Assembly (NCBI RefSeq): GCF_000173415.1
Contig: NZ_ABXW01000073.1
Location: 54,612 to 118,611, forward strand
Direction: 5' to 3'
DNA length: 64,000 nt
Source: Providencia alcalifaciens DSM 30120
Lineage (GTDB): Bacteria > Pseudomonadota > Gammaproteobacteria > Enterobacterales > Enterobacteriaceae
In this document: positions 1 through 8,445 of the stretch, one piece after another
Numbering within the stretch: the stretch's first letter is position 1
Layout of the letters: each line of letters begins with the position of its first letter
Notes under the pieces: model-generated
Databases searched by the model: none
Told to the model about the DNA's origin: nothing
What the model saw: the letters and a program-made list of their open reading frames with translations, nothing else
Translations under genes and position numbers: made by a program

Positions 1-413
1 GAACCCAGTGTACCCAATCCTCCGATAAATTTAACGGGGATTACTCGCCACCATCGTACCGGACGTAAATCTTGCAATGCCCCTTCGATTTCAGGGATCC
101 CTGAGCCACCCGATTCTGGAGAAAAACGCTTGACCAAATAATAGCCGAGCATAGCTAACAGCGCGGAGGCAACGAACATGGCGGGGATTATCAACCATTT
201 ATTGGTGACGTACTGATTGACGGAAGAGACTCGAATATGACTGACCCACTCCGTACCCAGCATAAATAGGGAACCAATCAGTCCAACGACAGCACCAATA
301 ATAGCTGCTAAAACAAGCACTTTGAGTGGTGTTTTATCAGATTCTTTTAGGTGGCGTAAAAAACTAAAATGGGTTTTGTTGTCTGATTTTGGAGTCGAAT
401 TAGCCTGCATCAT
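1..413 (-). CDS. clcA: ClcA H+/Cl- exchange transporter, N-terminal part (cut by window edge)
   Basis: Reading the minus strand from an ATG ATG pair at 413-408 gives an open frame of about 137 codons that runs off the left end. The peptide contains SGGSGIPEIEGAL and RPVRWWRVIPVKF, which are the selectivity-filter region (GSGIP) and following helix of the ClC family and match E. coli ClcA closely. A cytoplasmic N-terminus of about 30 residues precedes the first hydrophobic helix (VLVLAAIIGAVVGLIG). ClC antiporters exchange two chloride ions for one proton across the inner membrane and help in extreme acid resistance. The gene is divergent from hcp. Only the N-terminal third is visible, so integrity cannot be judged. 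Confidence 0.9.
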   Translation of the reverse strand, partial: MMQANSTPKSDNKTHFSFLRHLKESDKTPLKVLVLAAIIGAVVGLIGSLFMLGTEWVSHIRVSSVNQYVTNKWLIIPAMFVASALLAMLGYYLVKRFSPESGGSGIPEIEGALQDLRPVRWWRVIPVKFIGGLGTLG

Positions 414-589
414 CGCTTTTTGATTCTCTTAAAATGATTTAACAACAATAACTTATGAATAGTAACTTATACACAAAAACAATTGTTCATAGTATAGCAA
501 TACTGTTTTGAAACCCCAGTGAAAAATGCAGTTGGGTAGGTAGAACGGATAATTGTACGCTATTGAATAATTCTTATTTACAGTAAAGC

Positions 590-603
590 TTAATGTAGAT
601 CAA
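590..603 (+). promoter_or_regulatory. FNR-like site upstream of hcp
   Basis: TTAATGTAGATCAA matches the FNR consensus TTGATNNNNATCAA at 9 of 10 defined positions. hcp-hcr of E. coli is FNR-activated, so the placement fits. If the TAATCT at 654-659 is the -10 element, the site centre lies about 70 bp upstream of the start point, similar to the E. coli arrangement. The site assignment is sequence-based; the start point is inferred. Confidence 0.65.
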
Positions 604-660
604 CAAACCGTTAGATAGGATCTCAAGGCACTTTTTTATTTAAATAAAAGGGGTAATCTT

Positions 661-684
661 AATGTTGTATATGAAATGCAACTT
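661..684 (+). promoter_or_regulatory. NsrR-like operator before hcp
   Basis: On the minus strand this reads AAGTTGCATTT followed by a partly matching inverted half, close to the NsrR half-site AAGATGCATTT. It lies between a possible -10 element (TAATCT, 654-659) and the ribosome binding site (AAGAGG, 685-690), so bound repressor would block initiation. NsrR is the nitric-oxide-sensing repressor of hcp-hcr in E. coli; repression here is inferred from the match. Confidence 0.6.
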
Positions 685-698
685 AAGAGGTTTTCTCC

Positions 699-2351
699 AT
701 GTATTGTGTGCAATGTGAACAAACAATTAGAACTCCAGCAACCAATGGTTGCGCTTATTCGCAAGGTATGTGCGGAAAAACCGCTGAAACTTCAGACTTG
801 CAAGATTTATTAGTCGCGGTACTGCAAAGCCTATCTGCAAGTGCAGTGGTAGCGCGTGAATTGGGCATTATCGATCATGATGTGGACAGTTTTGCTCCGC
901 GTGCCTTTTTCTCGACCTTAACTAACGTGAATTTCGATTCTGAACGTATTATCGGTTATGCCCGTGAAGCGATTTATCTGCGCGATAAATTAGTCAAACA
1001 CTGCCTATCTGTGAATAGCGCAGTGGCATTTAATCACCCACTGATTAACCTGCAACTAGCAGGGCAAGATATTCAATCACTGCAACAACAAGCGGCACAA
1101 TTTGCATTAGATATTGATAAAGCCCAAATTGGTGATGATATTCATGGTTTACGAATGCTGTGCCTGTATGGTCTAAAAGGGGCAGCGGCGTATATGGAAC
1201 ATGCTCACGTTCTGGGGCAATTTGATAATCAAATTTATGCCCAATACCATGAAATAATGGCGTGGTTAGGAACGTTACCTGCAGACATGAATGAGCTGCT
1301 TGATAATGCGATGGCTATCGGCATGATGAACTTCAAAATCATGGAAATTTTGGATGCAGGTGAGACTAGCGAGTTTGGTCATCCGGTGCCAACTGAAGTG
1401 AATGTACGCCCTGTAGCAGGTAAATGTATTTTGATTTCAGGTCATGACCTGAAAGATTTAAAAATGCTGTTAGAACAAACTGAAGGAACCGGCGTCAATA
1501 TTTACACCCATGGTGAAATGTTACCTGCTCACGGTTATCCTGAACTGAAAAAATATTCACACTTAGTCGGTAACTACGGCAGCGGTTGGCAAAATCAACA
1601 AGTGGAATTTGCCAAATTCCCAGGTCCTGTATTAATGACCTCTAACTGTATTATCGACCCTGATGTTGGTGAATATAAAGACCGTATTTGGACTCGCAGT
1701 ATTGTGGGCTGGCCAGGTGCCAAACACATCACAGGAGACAGTTTTGCTGACATGATTGCTCAAGCTCAGCAAATGTCAGGCTTCCCATACACAGAAATTG
1801 AACACAAAATTACTGTTGGTTTTGGTCGTCAGACATTACTTGGCGCCGCAGATGCAGTGATTGACTTAGTGGCTCAGAAAAAACTGCGTCATGTATTCTT
1901 AGTCGGCGGTTGTGATGGTAGCCGTGGTGAGCGCAGTTACTACACAGATTTCGCACGTAGCGTACCAAAAGACTGCCTCATCTTGACATTGGCATGTGGT
2001 AAATACCGCTTCAATAAACTGGATTTTGGTACCTTAGAAGGCTTACCACGCTTGCTGGATGTGGGTCAATGTAACGATGCTTATTCCGCCATTATGTTAG
2101 CGGTGAACTTAGCAGAGAAATTAGGTTGTGGTGTGAATGATTTACCGCTGAGCCTGATCCTTTCTTGGTTTGAGCAAAAAGCGATTGTTATTTTGTTAAC
2201 CTTGCTGGCTTTGGGGGTGAAAAATATTTATACCGGACCAACCGCGCCAGGCTTCTTAACTGAAAACTTGCTGAATATTCTGAATGAAAAATTTGGTATG
2301 CGCAGCATTACCACGGTTGAACAAGATTTGGCGGAAATTCTGCCTGCATAA
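699..2351 (+). CDS. hcp: Hydroxylamine reductase / hybrid cluster protein Hcp
   Basis: The protein has 550 residues, the same length as E. coli Hcp, and is very similar along its whole length. The N-terminal cysteines C3, C6, C18 and C25 (MYCVQCEQT ... [10 protein letters not shown]) form the CxxC-11-C-6-C site of class I enzymes, which holds a [2Fe-2S] cluster in enterics. Later motifs such as [19 protein letters not shown] and ACGKYRFNK supply ligands of the hybrid 4Fe-2O-2S cluster. Hcp is a cytoplasmic high-affinity nitric oxide reductase and was first described as a hydroxylamine reductase. It needs the reductase Hcr, encoded 51 bp downstream. A good ribosome binding site (AAGAGG) precedes the ATG. 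FNR-like and NsrR-like sites upstream suggest anaerobic, NO-responsive expression. Confidence 0.97.
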   Translation: MYCVQCEQTIRTPATNGCAYSQGMCGKTAETSDLQDLLVAVLQSLSASAVVARELGIIDHDVDSFAPRAFFSTLTNVNFDSERIIGYAREAIYLRDKLVKHCLSVNSAVAFNHPLINLQLAGQDIQSLQQQAAQFALDIDKAQIGDDIHGLRMLCLYGLKGAAAYMEHAHVLGQFDNQIYAQYHEIMAWLGTLPADMNELLDNAMAIGMMNFKIMEILDAGETSEFGHPVPTEVNVRPVAGKCILISGHDLKDLKMLLEQTEGTGVNIYTHGEMLPAHGYPELKKYSHLVGNYGSGWQNQQVEFAKFPGPVLMTSNCIIDPDVGEYKDRIWTRSIVGWPGAKHITGDSFADMIAQAQQMSGFPYTEIEHKITVGFGRQTLLGAADAVIDLVAQKKLRHVFLVGGCDGSRGERSYYTDFARSVPKDCLILTLACGKYRFNKLDFGTLEGLPRLLDVGQCNDAYSAIMLAVNLAEKLGCGVNDLPLSLILSWFEQKAIVILLTLLALGVKNIYTGPTAPGFLTENLLNILNEKFGMRSITTVEQDLAEILPA

Positions 2352-2402
2352 AACGGAAGGAAACCAAGGAGGAAGGGGCTTCCTCCTTGCAAGGAGTCAC
2401 TC

Positions 2403-3407
2403 ATGACCATGCCAACAAGCTTATGTCCAAACAGAATGCAAATTCACTCAATTGTGCAAGAAACCTCTGATGTTTGGACTATTAACTTAATTAATCATGA
2501 TTTTTACCAATACGAACCGGGGCAATATGCGCTCGTGAGTATCAAAAACAGTGATGAAGTCATGCGCGCTTATACCTTGTCTTCATCTCCGGGACAAAGC
2601 CGTTTTATCTCCATTACCGTGAGGCGATTAGACGAGGGTGCAGGCTCTTGTTGGCTGACGGGGGAAGTGAAACCAGGGGATTACCTGTGGTTATCTGAGG
2701 CGCAAGGTGAATTTACCTGTGCAAATGTGCAAAGCAACCAATACTTAATGCTGGCGGCAGGTTGCGGTGTCACTCCGATTATGTCGATGACCCGCTGGTT
2801 GATGGCGAATCGACCAGAAACAAATGTCAAAGTGCTGTTTAATGTTCGTGATGAAAAGCAGGTTATCTTTGCGAGTGAATGGCAAAAATTGGTTCAGCAA
2901 TATCCTCAGCGTTTACAGCTTTGCATCATGCCGGAAACACCGGATAACGGGGGAGTTGCACAAGGTCGCTTAAGCCAAGAGAAATTGCTGGAGTTAGTGC
3001 CGGATATTCATGAGCGAGTGGTGATGACCTGTGGACCCGTTCCTTATATGAAAAATGTTCAGCAGTTTTCCAAAGCATTAGGTGTGCCAGTGGAACATTT
3101 CTTTATGGAACGTTTTACCACTGGCGGTGATGAAGCAGTAAGTGAAGAGGTGCTTAACTTAAAAATTCGTCATCGTTTAGTCAATTTTAGCGTCCCAGTC
3201 GGAACGTCATTATTGTCGGCACTAGAGCAAAACAAACAGCCGGTGATCGCAGCATGCCGTGCCGGTGTATGCGGTAGCTGTAAAACCAAAGTACTCTCAG
3301 GTAATTATACAACCAGCAGTACGATGACATTAACGGCAGACGAAATTGCTAATGGATATGTTTTAGCGTGCAGTTGTCAATTACAGGGCGACACAGAAAT
3401 CGCTTAA
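2403..3407 (+). CDS. hcr: NADH oxidoreductase Hcr
   Basis: A 334-residue flavoprotein electron donor for Hcp. An N-terminal ferredoxin-reductase-type FAD domain contains RAYTLSSSPG (FAD binding), followed by an NAD domain with AAGCGVTPIMSM and MTCGPVPYM. The C-terminus is a plant-type [2Fe-2S] ferredoxin domain with CRAGVCGSCKTKV and a final cysteine in VLACSC. This domain order is typical of Hcr. The start is set by AAGGAG seven bases before the ATG. The gene follows hcp closely and is followed by a strong terminator, so hcp-hcr is a two-gene operon. It is cytoplasmic and passes electrons from NADH to Hcp. Confidence 0.95.
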   Translation: MTMPTSLCPNRMQIHSIVQETSDVWTINLINHDFYQYEPGQYALVSIKNSDEVMRAYTLSSSPGQSRFISITVRRLDEGAGSCWLTGEVKPGDYLWLSEAQGEFTCANVQSNQYLMLAAGCGVTPIMSMTRWLMANRPETNVKVLFNVRDEKQVIFASEWQKLVQQYPQRLQLCIMPETPDNGGVAQGRLSQEKLLELVPDIHERVVMTCGPVPYMKNVQQFSKALGVPVEHFFMERFTTGGDEAVSEEVLNLKIRHRLVNFSVPVGTSLLSALEQNKQPVIAACRAGVCGSCKTKVLSGNYTTSSTMTLTADEIANGYVLACSCQLQGDTEIA

Positions 3408-3448
3408 TGAGTTTTCGATAATATCATTTTGAGAATGCCTCATTCATT

Positions 3449-3486
3449 GCCACCTTATTTTAAATATAAATAAGGTGGCTTTTTTG
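3449..3486 (+). terminator. Rho-independent terminator of hcp-hcr
   Basis: GCCACCTTATTT at 3449-3460 pairs perfectly with AAATAAGGTGGC ending at 3479, and a run of six T follows. It lies 42 bp after the hcr stop codon. Confidence 0.9.
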
Positions 3487-3710
3487 TTTATTAATCGGCT
3501 TGTTTGCGTTTCGAAATATAATTAAAAATAAGCTGATAATTCATTACGTTATTATCACTTTATATATTATGAATAATATAATTTCCCATTAAAGTTACAA
3601 ATGGTTACACGCTGAATTCTTGATACACATTAACTTAAACAAAACTTAAACAAGGGGAGGCTATTAAAAAAAGAGCACAGTAAAAGGGTGGAAATTAAGC
3701 ATTCAGTGGG

Positions 3711-3716
3711 TATAAT
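3711..3716 (+). promoter_or_regulatory. Candidate -10 element for mgtE
   Basis: A perfect TATAAT lies about 23 bp upstream of the first riboswitch helix. No good -35 hexamer is seen at the right distance, so the promoter is inferred mainly from this hexamer and its placement before the leader. Confidence 0.5.
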
Positions 3717-3738
3717 TCGCGCCGCATCCAAAGTGCAG

Positions 3739-3903
3739 TATCTCGTTAGGCGAGGCTCCTATACAAACATAGGTTACTGATCTGACGACGTCGAGAGACG
3801 CCCAAGATTAGGACAGGATATATCGACCGAAGGTATATCCCCATGTAACTTCCTGCTTTATGCAGGATACGTTGTATAGTGCTAAAACCGAGACGAAGAG
3901 ATA
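3739..3903 (+). ncRNA. M-box (ykoK-type) magnesium riboswitch in the mgtE leader
   Basis: The leader holds the conserved M-box blocks in order: GTTAGGCGAGGCTCCTATA (3745-3763), GTCGAGAGACGCC (about 3789-3801), and GTGCTAAAACC (3879-3889). The closing helix pairs TATCTC (3739-3744) with GAGATA (3898-3903). M-box RNAs bind Mg2+ and shut down Mg2+ importer genes when Mg2+ is plentiful, and here the RNA directly precedes mgtE. No T-rich terminator follows; instead a hairpin covers the mgtE ribosome binding site, so control is probably at translation. The family call is strong and the mechanism is inferred. Confidence 0.92.
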
Positions 3904-3931
3904 GCAAACGCATTCTCTCATCTGGTTTCGC

Positions 3932-3971
3932 CCCTATGTGAGTACTGTTTGAGTAAACAACAGTAATAGGG
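3932..3971 (+). promoter_or_regulatory. Hairpin sequestering the mgtE Shine-Dalgarno
   Basis: CCCTAT (3932-3937) pairs with ATAGGG (3966-3971) and TACTGTT (3943-3949) pairs with AACAGTA (3959-3965), leaving a five-base bulge on one side. The paired AGGG at 3968-3971 is the only Shine-Dalgarno-like sequence before the ATG at 3981. This is the natural expression platform for the riboswitch directly upstream. Confidence 0.65.
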
Positions 3972-3980
3972 ACCAAAAAA

Positions 3981-5051
3981 ATGACATTCTCTACCCAGAA
4001 CAAAGCGGGTGCAGTAGCAATTGCACAGTCCGCAATGAAAGACGCACGTCAAAAGTCTAATCAAACACAACCCACTAAAATTGATGATTCAACTGTTCAC
4101 GCATATATGAGCCAATCTTATTTGCCTGTTTCGGTTGCAGACTCTGTGGCATGTGTGAAGAAAAGCCTTATTGAACACCTCGATGGCGAACAAATTCCAA
4201 CGTATTTATTTGTCGTAGATAGTGAAAACTATTTAAATGGAATTTTGTCCGTTAAATCATTACTTGCCGCATCAGAAGATTTATTAGTGTCGGACATTAT
4301 GCGCCACAATTATTTTTCTGTTTCTCCTGAACAATCACGTCACGACGTTTATGATTTAATTAATCATAGTGGTTTGGATATGATCCCCGTTGTTCAGTTT
4401 GGTAAGTTGATGGGGGTATTACGTCCTCAAGATATCGCTGAATTAATCGAAGATGAAAATACCCTCGATGCACAATTGCAGGGTGCGACTACACCATTAG
4501 AAGAGCCTTACTTAACCACTAGCCCAGTCACTCTATGGCGTAAGCGTGTTGTGTGGTTACTGATGCTATTTGTCGCGGAAGCGTACACTGGAACGGTACT
4601 TAAAGCATTTGAAGAGCAGCTTGAGGCGGCTATTTCATTGGCATTCTTTATTCCATTATTGATTGGAACCGGTGGTAACAGTGGAACACAGATCACCTCG
4701 ACCCTTGTCAGAGCGATGGCATTGGGCGAAGTGAGTTTACGTAACCTCGGCGCGGTACTGAAAAAAGAAGTTTCAACGTCGTTCTTAGTAGCCATTACTA
4801 TAGGTGCAGCTGCGTTAATTCGTGCTTGGATTTTAGGTGTGGGTCATGAAGTGACTATCGTGGTCAGTTTAACGATTGTGGCAATCACCGTGTGGAGTGC
4901 GATTGTTTCTTCCATTATTCCAATGGTTCTGAAAAAATTAAAAGTTGACCCGGCGGTAGTTTCTGCGCCGTTTATTGCAACATTTATTGATGGGACTGGC
5001 TTAATTATTTACTTTGAAATCGCTAAATTGGTGATGACGGAGTTCGCCTAA
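3981..5051 (+). CDS. mgtE: Magnesium transporter MgtE (short form)
   Basis: A 356-residue inner-membrane Mg2+ channel. Residues about 35-155 form a CBS-pair region (PTYLFVVDSENYLNGI and DMIPVVQFGKLMGVL). Residues about 185-355 form the five-helix MgtE pore, with GTGGNSGTQ and the pore motif DPAVVSAPF ... DGTGLIIYF that contains the Mg2+-binding aspartates. It is about 100 residues shorter than typical 450-residue MgtE because the N-terminal superhelical MgtE_N domain is missing; Mg2+ gating would then rest on the CBS domains alone. Expression is probably governed by the M-box in its leader. The 3' end faces sprT. Confidence 0.92.
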   Translation: MTFSTQNKAGAVAIAQSAMKDARQKSNQTQPTKIDDSTVHAYMSQSYLPVSVADSVACVKKSLIEHLDGEQIPTYLFVVDSENYLNGILSVKSLLAASEDLLVSDIMRHNYFSVSPEQSRHDVYDLINHSGLDMIPVVQFGKLMGVLRPQDIAELIEDENTLDAQLQGATTPLEEPYLTTSPVTLWRKRVVWLLMLFVAEAYTGTVLKAFEEQLEAAISLAFFIPLLIGTGGNSGTQITSTLVRAMALGEVSLRNLGAVLKKEVSTSFLVAITIGAAALIRAWILGVGHEVTIVVSLTIVAITVWSAIVSSIIPMVLKKLKVDPAVVSAPFIATFIDGTGLIIYFEIAKLVMTEFA

Positions 5052-5071
5052 GTTCGGACCAACCTCTTGAT

Positions 5072-5097
5072 GCGGCAGAGAATTAGCTCTCTGCCGC
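5072..5097. terminator. Perfect hairpin between convergent mgtE and sprT
   Basis: GCGGCAGAGA (5072-5081) and TCTCTGCCGC (5088-5097) form a perfect ten-base-pair stem that overlaps the sprT stop codon. There is no T run on either strand, so it is either a transcription barrier or an RNA 3'-end stabiliser rather than a classic intrinsic terminator. Confidence 0.45.
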
Positions 5098-5634
5098 TGA
5101 CGCAATCTCTCGCCTAAGAATTTCCCCGCACTTTCGACATAAATATTGATTTTCCCCTCGCTCAACTTTGTTATGCCTTCTGATGGTCAACTCGTGAAGG
5201 GTGTCGCAGCCACAAAGATAACGGAATGTTCGGCTTTTGACGCTAGTGACTGCAAAGTTATGAGTCCGCTTCGGGACTACGCCTAAAACATTTTGCATCA
5301 TCCATTTCCATTCATTGCCATGGGGAGCTACCCCTTTGCGACCAAAAACCCGGTAAACCAGTAAGTGAGCGAGTTCATGGGGGATGACTTCATCCACGAA
5401 ATTATCTGGATTTTCAATTAACAGCGTTGGATTAACGCGAATTTCCCAATCTTTGAGATAGGCACTGCCAGCAGTGGTGCCACGTTGCTTATAGTTGATG
5501 ACGGGCTCTGGAAATGTTTGCTCCAGTTTTTGCTCTGCTAACGCGAGTTTTTCACGCAAGGTTTTCATCACTCGCTGCTGGAGCATGATGGGGACTCTGA
5601 TCGTTTTCATGTGGTCAAGAATACGTGAAGCCAT
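5083..5634 (-). CDS. sprT: SprT family zinc metalloprotease-like protein
   Basis: The protein matches E. coli SprT (165 residues) from [12 protein letters not shown] onward. The HELAH motif (with [11 protein letters not shown]) is the zinc and catalytic site. A C-terminal zinc-ribbon has the pattern CGC ... CRKCG. SprT-like domains resemble that of Spartan, but the bacterial function is not settled. The start is uncertain: the ATG at 5634 has a weak upstream TAAGAA, whereas the ATG at 5610 (giving MKTIRVP as in E. coli) has no visible ribosome binding site. An in-frame TTG at 5661 would lengthen it further. It is divergent from the ArsR-type regulator gene. Confidence 0.88.
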   Translation of the reverse strand: MASRILDHMKTIRVPIMLQQRVMKTLREKLALAEQKLEQTFPEPVINYKQRGTTAGSAYLKDWEIRVNPTLLIENPDNFVDEVIPHELAHLLVYRVFGRKGVAPHGNEWKWMMQNVLGVVPKRTHNFAVTSVKSRTFRYLCGCDTLHELTIRRHNKVERGENQYLCRKCGEILRREIASAAES

Positions 5635-5654
5635 ATAGTTCTTACAAGTGATAA

Positions 5655-5683
5655 TTGACAATAAATATATAAGTTAATATATT
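5655..5683 (+). promoter_or_regulatory. Promoter and overlapping operator of the ArsR/YeeE operon
   Basis: A consensus -35 TTGACA (5655-5660) and -10 TATATT (5678-5683) are separated by exactly 17 bp. Between and over them lies a perfect inverted repeat, AATATAT (5664-5670) and ATATATT (5677-5683) around a six-base centre. A dimeric ArsR-family repressor bound here would occlude the promoter. BigR/YgaV-type regulators bind AT-rich inverted repeats in their own promoters, so autoregulation by the adjacent gene is the simple reading. Confidence 0.8.
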
Positions 5684-5730
5684 ATTATTAAGTATAATGA
5701 TATCTGTAAGTAAGTAGCTAGGACACGAAG

Positions 5731-6066
5731 ATGCAAAAGAGTGAACAACCCAACTCAGAACAGCTGCTTTTAGCAATGACTCAAGCGGCAACGCAAACGG
5801 CGTCATTATTAAAAACACTGGGGAATCCAGATAGACTGTTATTGCTATGCCAATTAACCCAAGGTGAAGCGTGTGTGAGTGATTTAGAAGCGTCACTCGG
5901 TATTCAACAGCCCACATTGTCACAGCAGTTAACCGTGTTAAGAAACGAGGAATTGGTAGCGACTCGTCGCGAAGGTAAACGCATTTATTATTCTATTGCA
6001 GATGAGAAATTGTTTATCTTACTCAATACTTTGTACCAACTTTATTGTCCTGTGAAGGGGAATTAA
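5731..6066 (+). CDS. ArsR-family regulator of the BigR/YgaV/SqrR persulfide-sensor type
   Basis: A 111-residue winged-helix protein. The recognition region is [32 protein letters not shown]. Cysteine 40 (RLLLLC) and cysteine 106 (YQLYCP) sit where BigR and SqrR carry the two cysteines that form a di- or tetrasulfide bridge on reaction with persulfides. A third cysteine (C48) is near the first. These proteins repress sulfide-handling genes until reactive sulfur appears. It is co-transcribed with two YeeE/YedE genes, the first starting 2 bp after its stop, an arrangement known from BigR-type operons. The persulfide-sensing role is inferred from the cysteine positions and the neighbours. Confidence 0.82.
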   Translation: MQKSEQPNSEQLLLAMTQAATQTASLLKTLGNPDRLLLLCQLTQGEACVSDLEASLGIQQPTLSQQLTVLRNEELVATRREGKRIYYSIADEKLFILLNTLYQLYCPVKGN

Positions 6067-6067
6067 T

Positions 6068-6505
6068 ATGACGATTGATTGGGTCAATTTCACGCCATGG
6101 TCAGCGGCGATTGGCGGTATTTTAATTGGTTTAGCGGCAGCAATATTACTGATTTTAAATGGTAGGATTGCAGGGATCAGCGGGATATTAGCGGGGGTTC
6201 TTAAGCCCGTGAAAGGGGATACGGCTTGGAAGCTCGCTTTTATTGTCGGCATCTTAGTGGCACCGCTACTGTTTACTGCCTTTGTGTATGCACCTGAAGT
6301 TACGATTACCACCAGCACGCCGTTACTCATTGTCGCTGGGCTGTTAGTGGGATTTGGTACTCGACTCGGCGGTGGATGTACTAGCGGTCACGGTATTTGC
6401 GGTATGGCGAGGTTTTCCCGCCGCTCCATTATTGCGGTCGTTATTTTCATGCTGGTGGCATTTATCACGGTTGCCGTCATTAATCATTTTGGTTTAAGAG
6501 GGTAA
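6068..6505 (+). CDS. YeeE/YedE (DUF395) sulfur-transport half, first subunit
   Basis: A 145-residue membrane protein with about four hydrophobic segments. The motif [12 protein letters not shown] (near residues 101-112) is the conserved cysteine-bearing loop of the YeeE/YedE family, which carries thiosulfate or other sulfur species across the inner membrane. The family's long form has two such halves; here the halves are separate genes, as in PmpA/PmpB of Xylella. The gene begins two bases after the regulator stop, with AAGGGG as ribosome binding site inside the regulator's last codons. It is probably induced by reactive sulfur. The substrate cannot be told from the sequence. Confidence 0.82.
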   Translation: MTIDWVNFTPWSAAIGGILIGLAAAILLILNGRIAGISGILAGVLKPVKGDTAWKLAFIVGILVAPLLFTAFVYAPEVTITTSTPLLIVAGLLVGFGTRLGGGCTSGHGICGMARFSRRSIIAVVIFMLVAFITVAVINHFGLRG

Positions 6506-6509
6506 TTCA

Positions 6510-6926
6510 ATGCCAATCATCGTTGCGTTAGTCTCTGGAATTTTATTTGGATTGGGGTTGCTACTGGCAGGTATGGGTAACCCCGCTAAGATTTTGGCTT
6601 TCTTGGATATCACTGGAAATTGGGACCCATCGCTATTAGTGACGATGGTCGTCGCCATGGTCATCAGTGCTATTGGGTATCAGTTCGTGAAAAAGCGCAA
6701 ATCCAGTGTGTTAAATTGTCCATTGCAGATCCCAACCAGCAAGCTTATTGATAAGAAGTTACTTATTGGTAGTGCGTTGTTTGGCTTAGGTTGGGGGCTT
6801 GGCGGTATTTGTCCGGGACCTGCGATTTTATTAACCGGTATGGGACTGATTCAAGGTATTCTGTTTACTTTAGCGATGATTGCGGGAATGGCAATTTTCC
6901 AACTATTTCAGCGTACTGAAAAATAA
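6510..6926 (+). CDS. YeeE/YedE (DUF395) sulfur-transport half, second subunit
   Basis: A 138-residue membrane protein whose conserved loop reads GLGWGLGGICPGPAIL, the second-half motif of the YeeE/YedE fold with its cysteine. It starts four bases after the stop of the first half, so the two are translated together and probably form one transporter. FGLGLLLAGMGNPAKILAFLDI near the N-terminus is typical of the C-terminal half of full-length family members. It ends the three-gene operon; a bidirectional terminator at 7025-7054 follows after 98 bp that hold nothing recognisable. Confidence 0.82.
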   Translation: MPIIVALVSGILFGLGLLLAGMGNPAKILAFLDITGNWDPSLLVTMVVAMVISAIGYQFVKKRKSSVLNCPLQIPTSKLIDKKLLIGSALFGLGWGLGGICPGPAILLTGMGLIQGILFTLAMIAGMAIFQLFQRTEK

Positions 6927-7024
6927 TCATGGCTCTGGGGCAACTAACCTGTTTATCCAACACAAAATATGAAGCAAGTGGAAAGGTTATTTGATTCATC
7001 GAGGTGGTTATACATTACAGACAT

Positions 7025-7054
7025 AAAAAAACCCATCATAATGATGGGTTTTTT
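7025..7054. terminator. Bidirectional terminator between the YeeE operon and metK
   Basis: A symmetric element with AAAAAA, a stem ACCCATCAT/ATGATGGGT and TTTTTT. It can end transcripts from both sides, serving the convergent YeeE/YedE operon and metK. Confidence 0.92.
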
Positions 7055-7081
7055 GCTAATCGTCAGAGACGTTAGTGGAGA

Positions 7082-8233
7082 TTACAGACCCGCAGCTTCA
7101 CGCAGTTGAGCTGCTTTGTCGGTTTTTTCCCATGGGAATTGTGGACGACCAAAGTGACCGTAAGAAGCCGTTTGTTGGTACATTGGGTGTAACAGATCCA
7201 GCATTTGAATTAGACCGTAAGGACGTAAGTCAAAGAATTCACGGACTAATTTTACTAACAGTGCTTCGTCAACTTTACCGGTGCCGAATGTTTCAACCAT
7301 GATAGACGTTGGCTCTGCAACACCGATAGCGTAAGAAACTTGAATCTCACAACGGTCAGCTAAGCCAGCTGCCACGATGTTTTTTGCTACATAACGCGCC
7401 GCATACGCAGCAGAACGGTCAACTTTTGATGGATCTTTACCAGAGAATGCCCCACCACCGTGACGAGCCATACCGCCGTAGGTATCAACAATAATTTTAC
7501 GACCGGTTAAACCGCAGTCACCCATTGGTCCACCGATAACGAAACGACCTGTTGGGTTGATGAAGTATTTCGTTGCTGGGGATAACCATTCCGCTGGCAG
7601 AACCGGCTTGATGATTTCTTCCATTACCGCTTCGTGTAAAACTTTTTGGTTAACGTCTTCTGAGTGCTGAGTCGACAGAACCACGGCATCAATACCAACA
7701 ATTTTATTGTTATCGTATTGGAAGGTAACTTGGCTTTTTGCATCTGGACGTAACCATGGAAGAGTCCCATTTTTACGCACTTCCGCTTGACGTTGAACTA
7801 GACGGTGCGCATAAGTGACTGGTGCTGGCATTAACACGTCAGTTTCGTTAGTGGCATAACCAAACATAAGGCCTTGGTCACCAGCACCTTGTTCTAAAGG
7901 ATCTGCACGGTCAACACCTTGGTTGATATCGGGTGATTGTTTACCAATGGCACTTAATACTGCGCAAGAGTTGGCATCAAAGCCCATGTCTGAACTGGTA
8001 TAACCGATCTCACGAACGGTTTTACGCGTAATTTCTTCAATATCGACCCATGCGCTGGTGGTGATTTCGCCACCAACCATGACCATGCCAGTTTTGACAT
8101 ACGTTTCGCAAGCTACGCGCGCTTTTGGGTCTTGTTCAAGAATAGCATCAAGGACCGCATCAGAAATTTGGTCTGCAATTTTATCAGGATGCCCTTCTGA
8201 TACTGACTCAGAAGTAAAGAGGTGTGTAGACAT
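7082..8233 (-). CDS. metK: S-adenosylmethionine synthase
   Basis: A 383-residue cytoplasmic enzyme (E. coli 384) that makes S-adenosylmethionine from methionine and ATP. The start [18 protein letters not shown] carries the methionine-site motif with His and Asp. [12 protein letters not shown] and the phosphate loop [16 protein letters not shown] are the two signature motifs. It is transcribed away from speA. Three tandem MetJ boxes and a TATAAT lie just upstream, so repression by MetJ with S-adenosylmethionine as co-repressor is likely, as in other enterics. Confidence 0.98.
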   Translation of the reverse strand: MSTHLFTSESVSEGHPDKIADQISDAVLDAILEQDPKARVACETYVKTGMVMVGGEITTSAWVDIEEITRKTVREIGYTSSDMGFDANSCAVLSAIGKQSPDINQGVDRADPLEQGAGDQGLMFGYATNETDVLMPAPVTYAHRLVQRQAEVRKNGTLPWLRPDAKSQVTFQYDNNKIVGIDAVVLSTQHSEDVNQKVLHEAVMEEIIKPVLPAEWLSPATKYFINPTGRFVIGGPMGDCGLTGRKIIVDTYGGMARHGGGAFSGKDPSKVDRSAAYAARYVAKNIVAAGLADRCEIQVSYAIGVAEPTSIMVETFGTGKVDEALLVKLVREFFDLRPYGLIQMLDLLHPMYQQTASYGHFGRPQFPWEKTDKAAQLREAAGL

Positions 8234-8262
8234 GAGATTAATACCTTAAGAATTCGGAGAAC

Positions 8263-8295
8263 ATTATAGTTGGATGTTTTAACATCTAGACGGCT
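8263..8295 (-). promoter_or_regulatory. metK promoter -10 and three tandem MetJ boxes
   Basis: On the minus strand a perfect TATAAT lies at 8268-8263. Immediately upstream are three contiguous eight-base met boxes: AGCCGTCT (8295-8288, 7 of 8 against AGACGTCT), AGATGTTA (8287-8280, 5 of 8) and AAACATCC (8279-8272, 5 of 8). They cover the spacer and the -35 position, where no good -35 hexamer is visible. MetJ binds such tandem boxes cooperatively. Confidence 0.75.
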
Positions 8296-8410
8296 ATTCT
8301 AGACTTTTCAATGGATAATTTCTACCTATTTTTAAGCTTAAAATGATAAGCGCATAAATGGTTAATTCAGTTAGTTTTATTGCAAATGTGAAATTTTAGA
8401 TAATTTGCTT

Positions 8411-8439
8411 TTGCATTTTAGGGCTATTCGAGGTATAAA
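8411..8439 (+). promoter_or_regulatory. Candidate speA promoter
   Basis: TTGCAT (8411-8416) and TATAAA (8434-8439) are 17 bp apart, giving a predicted start near 8446 and a leader of about 460 nt before speA. It is the best-scoring pair by eye in the metK-speA gap; other starts are not excluded. Confidence 0.5.
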
Positions 8440-8445
8440 CTGCGA

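Noticed and set aside
3746..4003. Minus-strand frame over the mgtE leader
   Set aside because: It lies across the M-box riboswitch, whose RNA motifs explain the sequence conservation.
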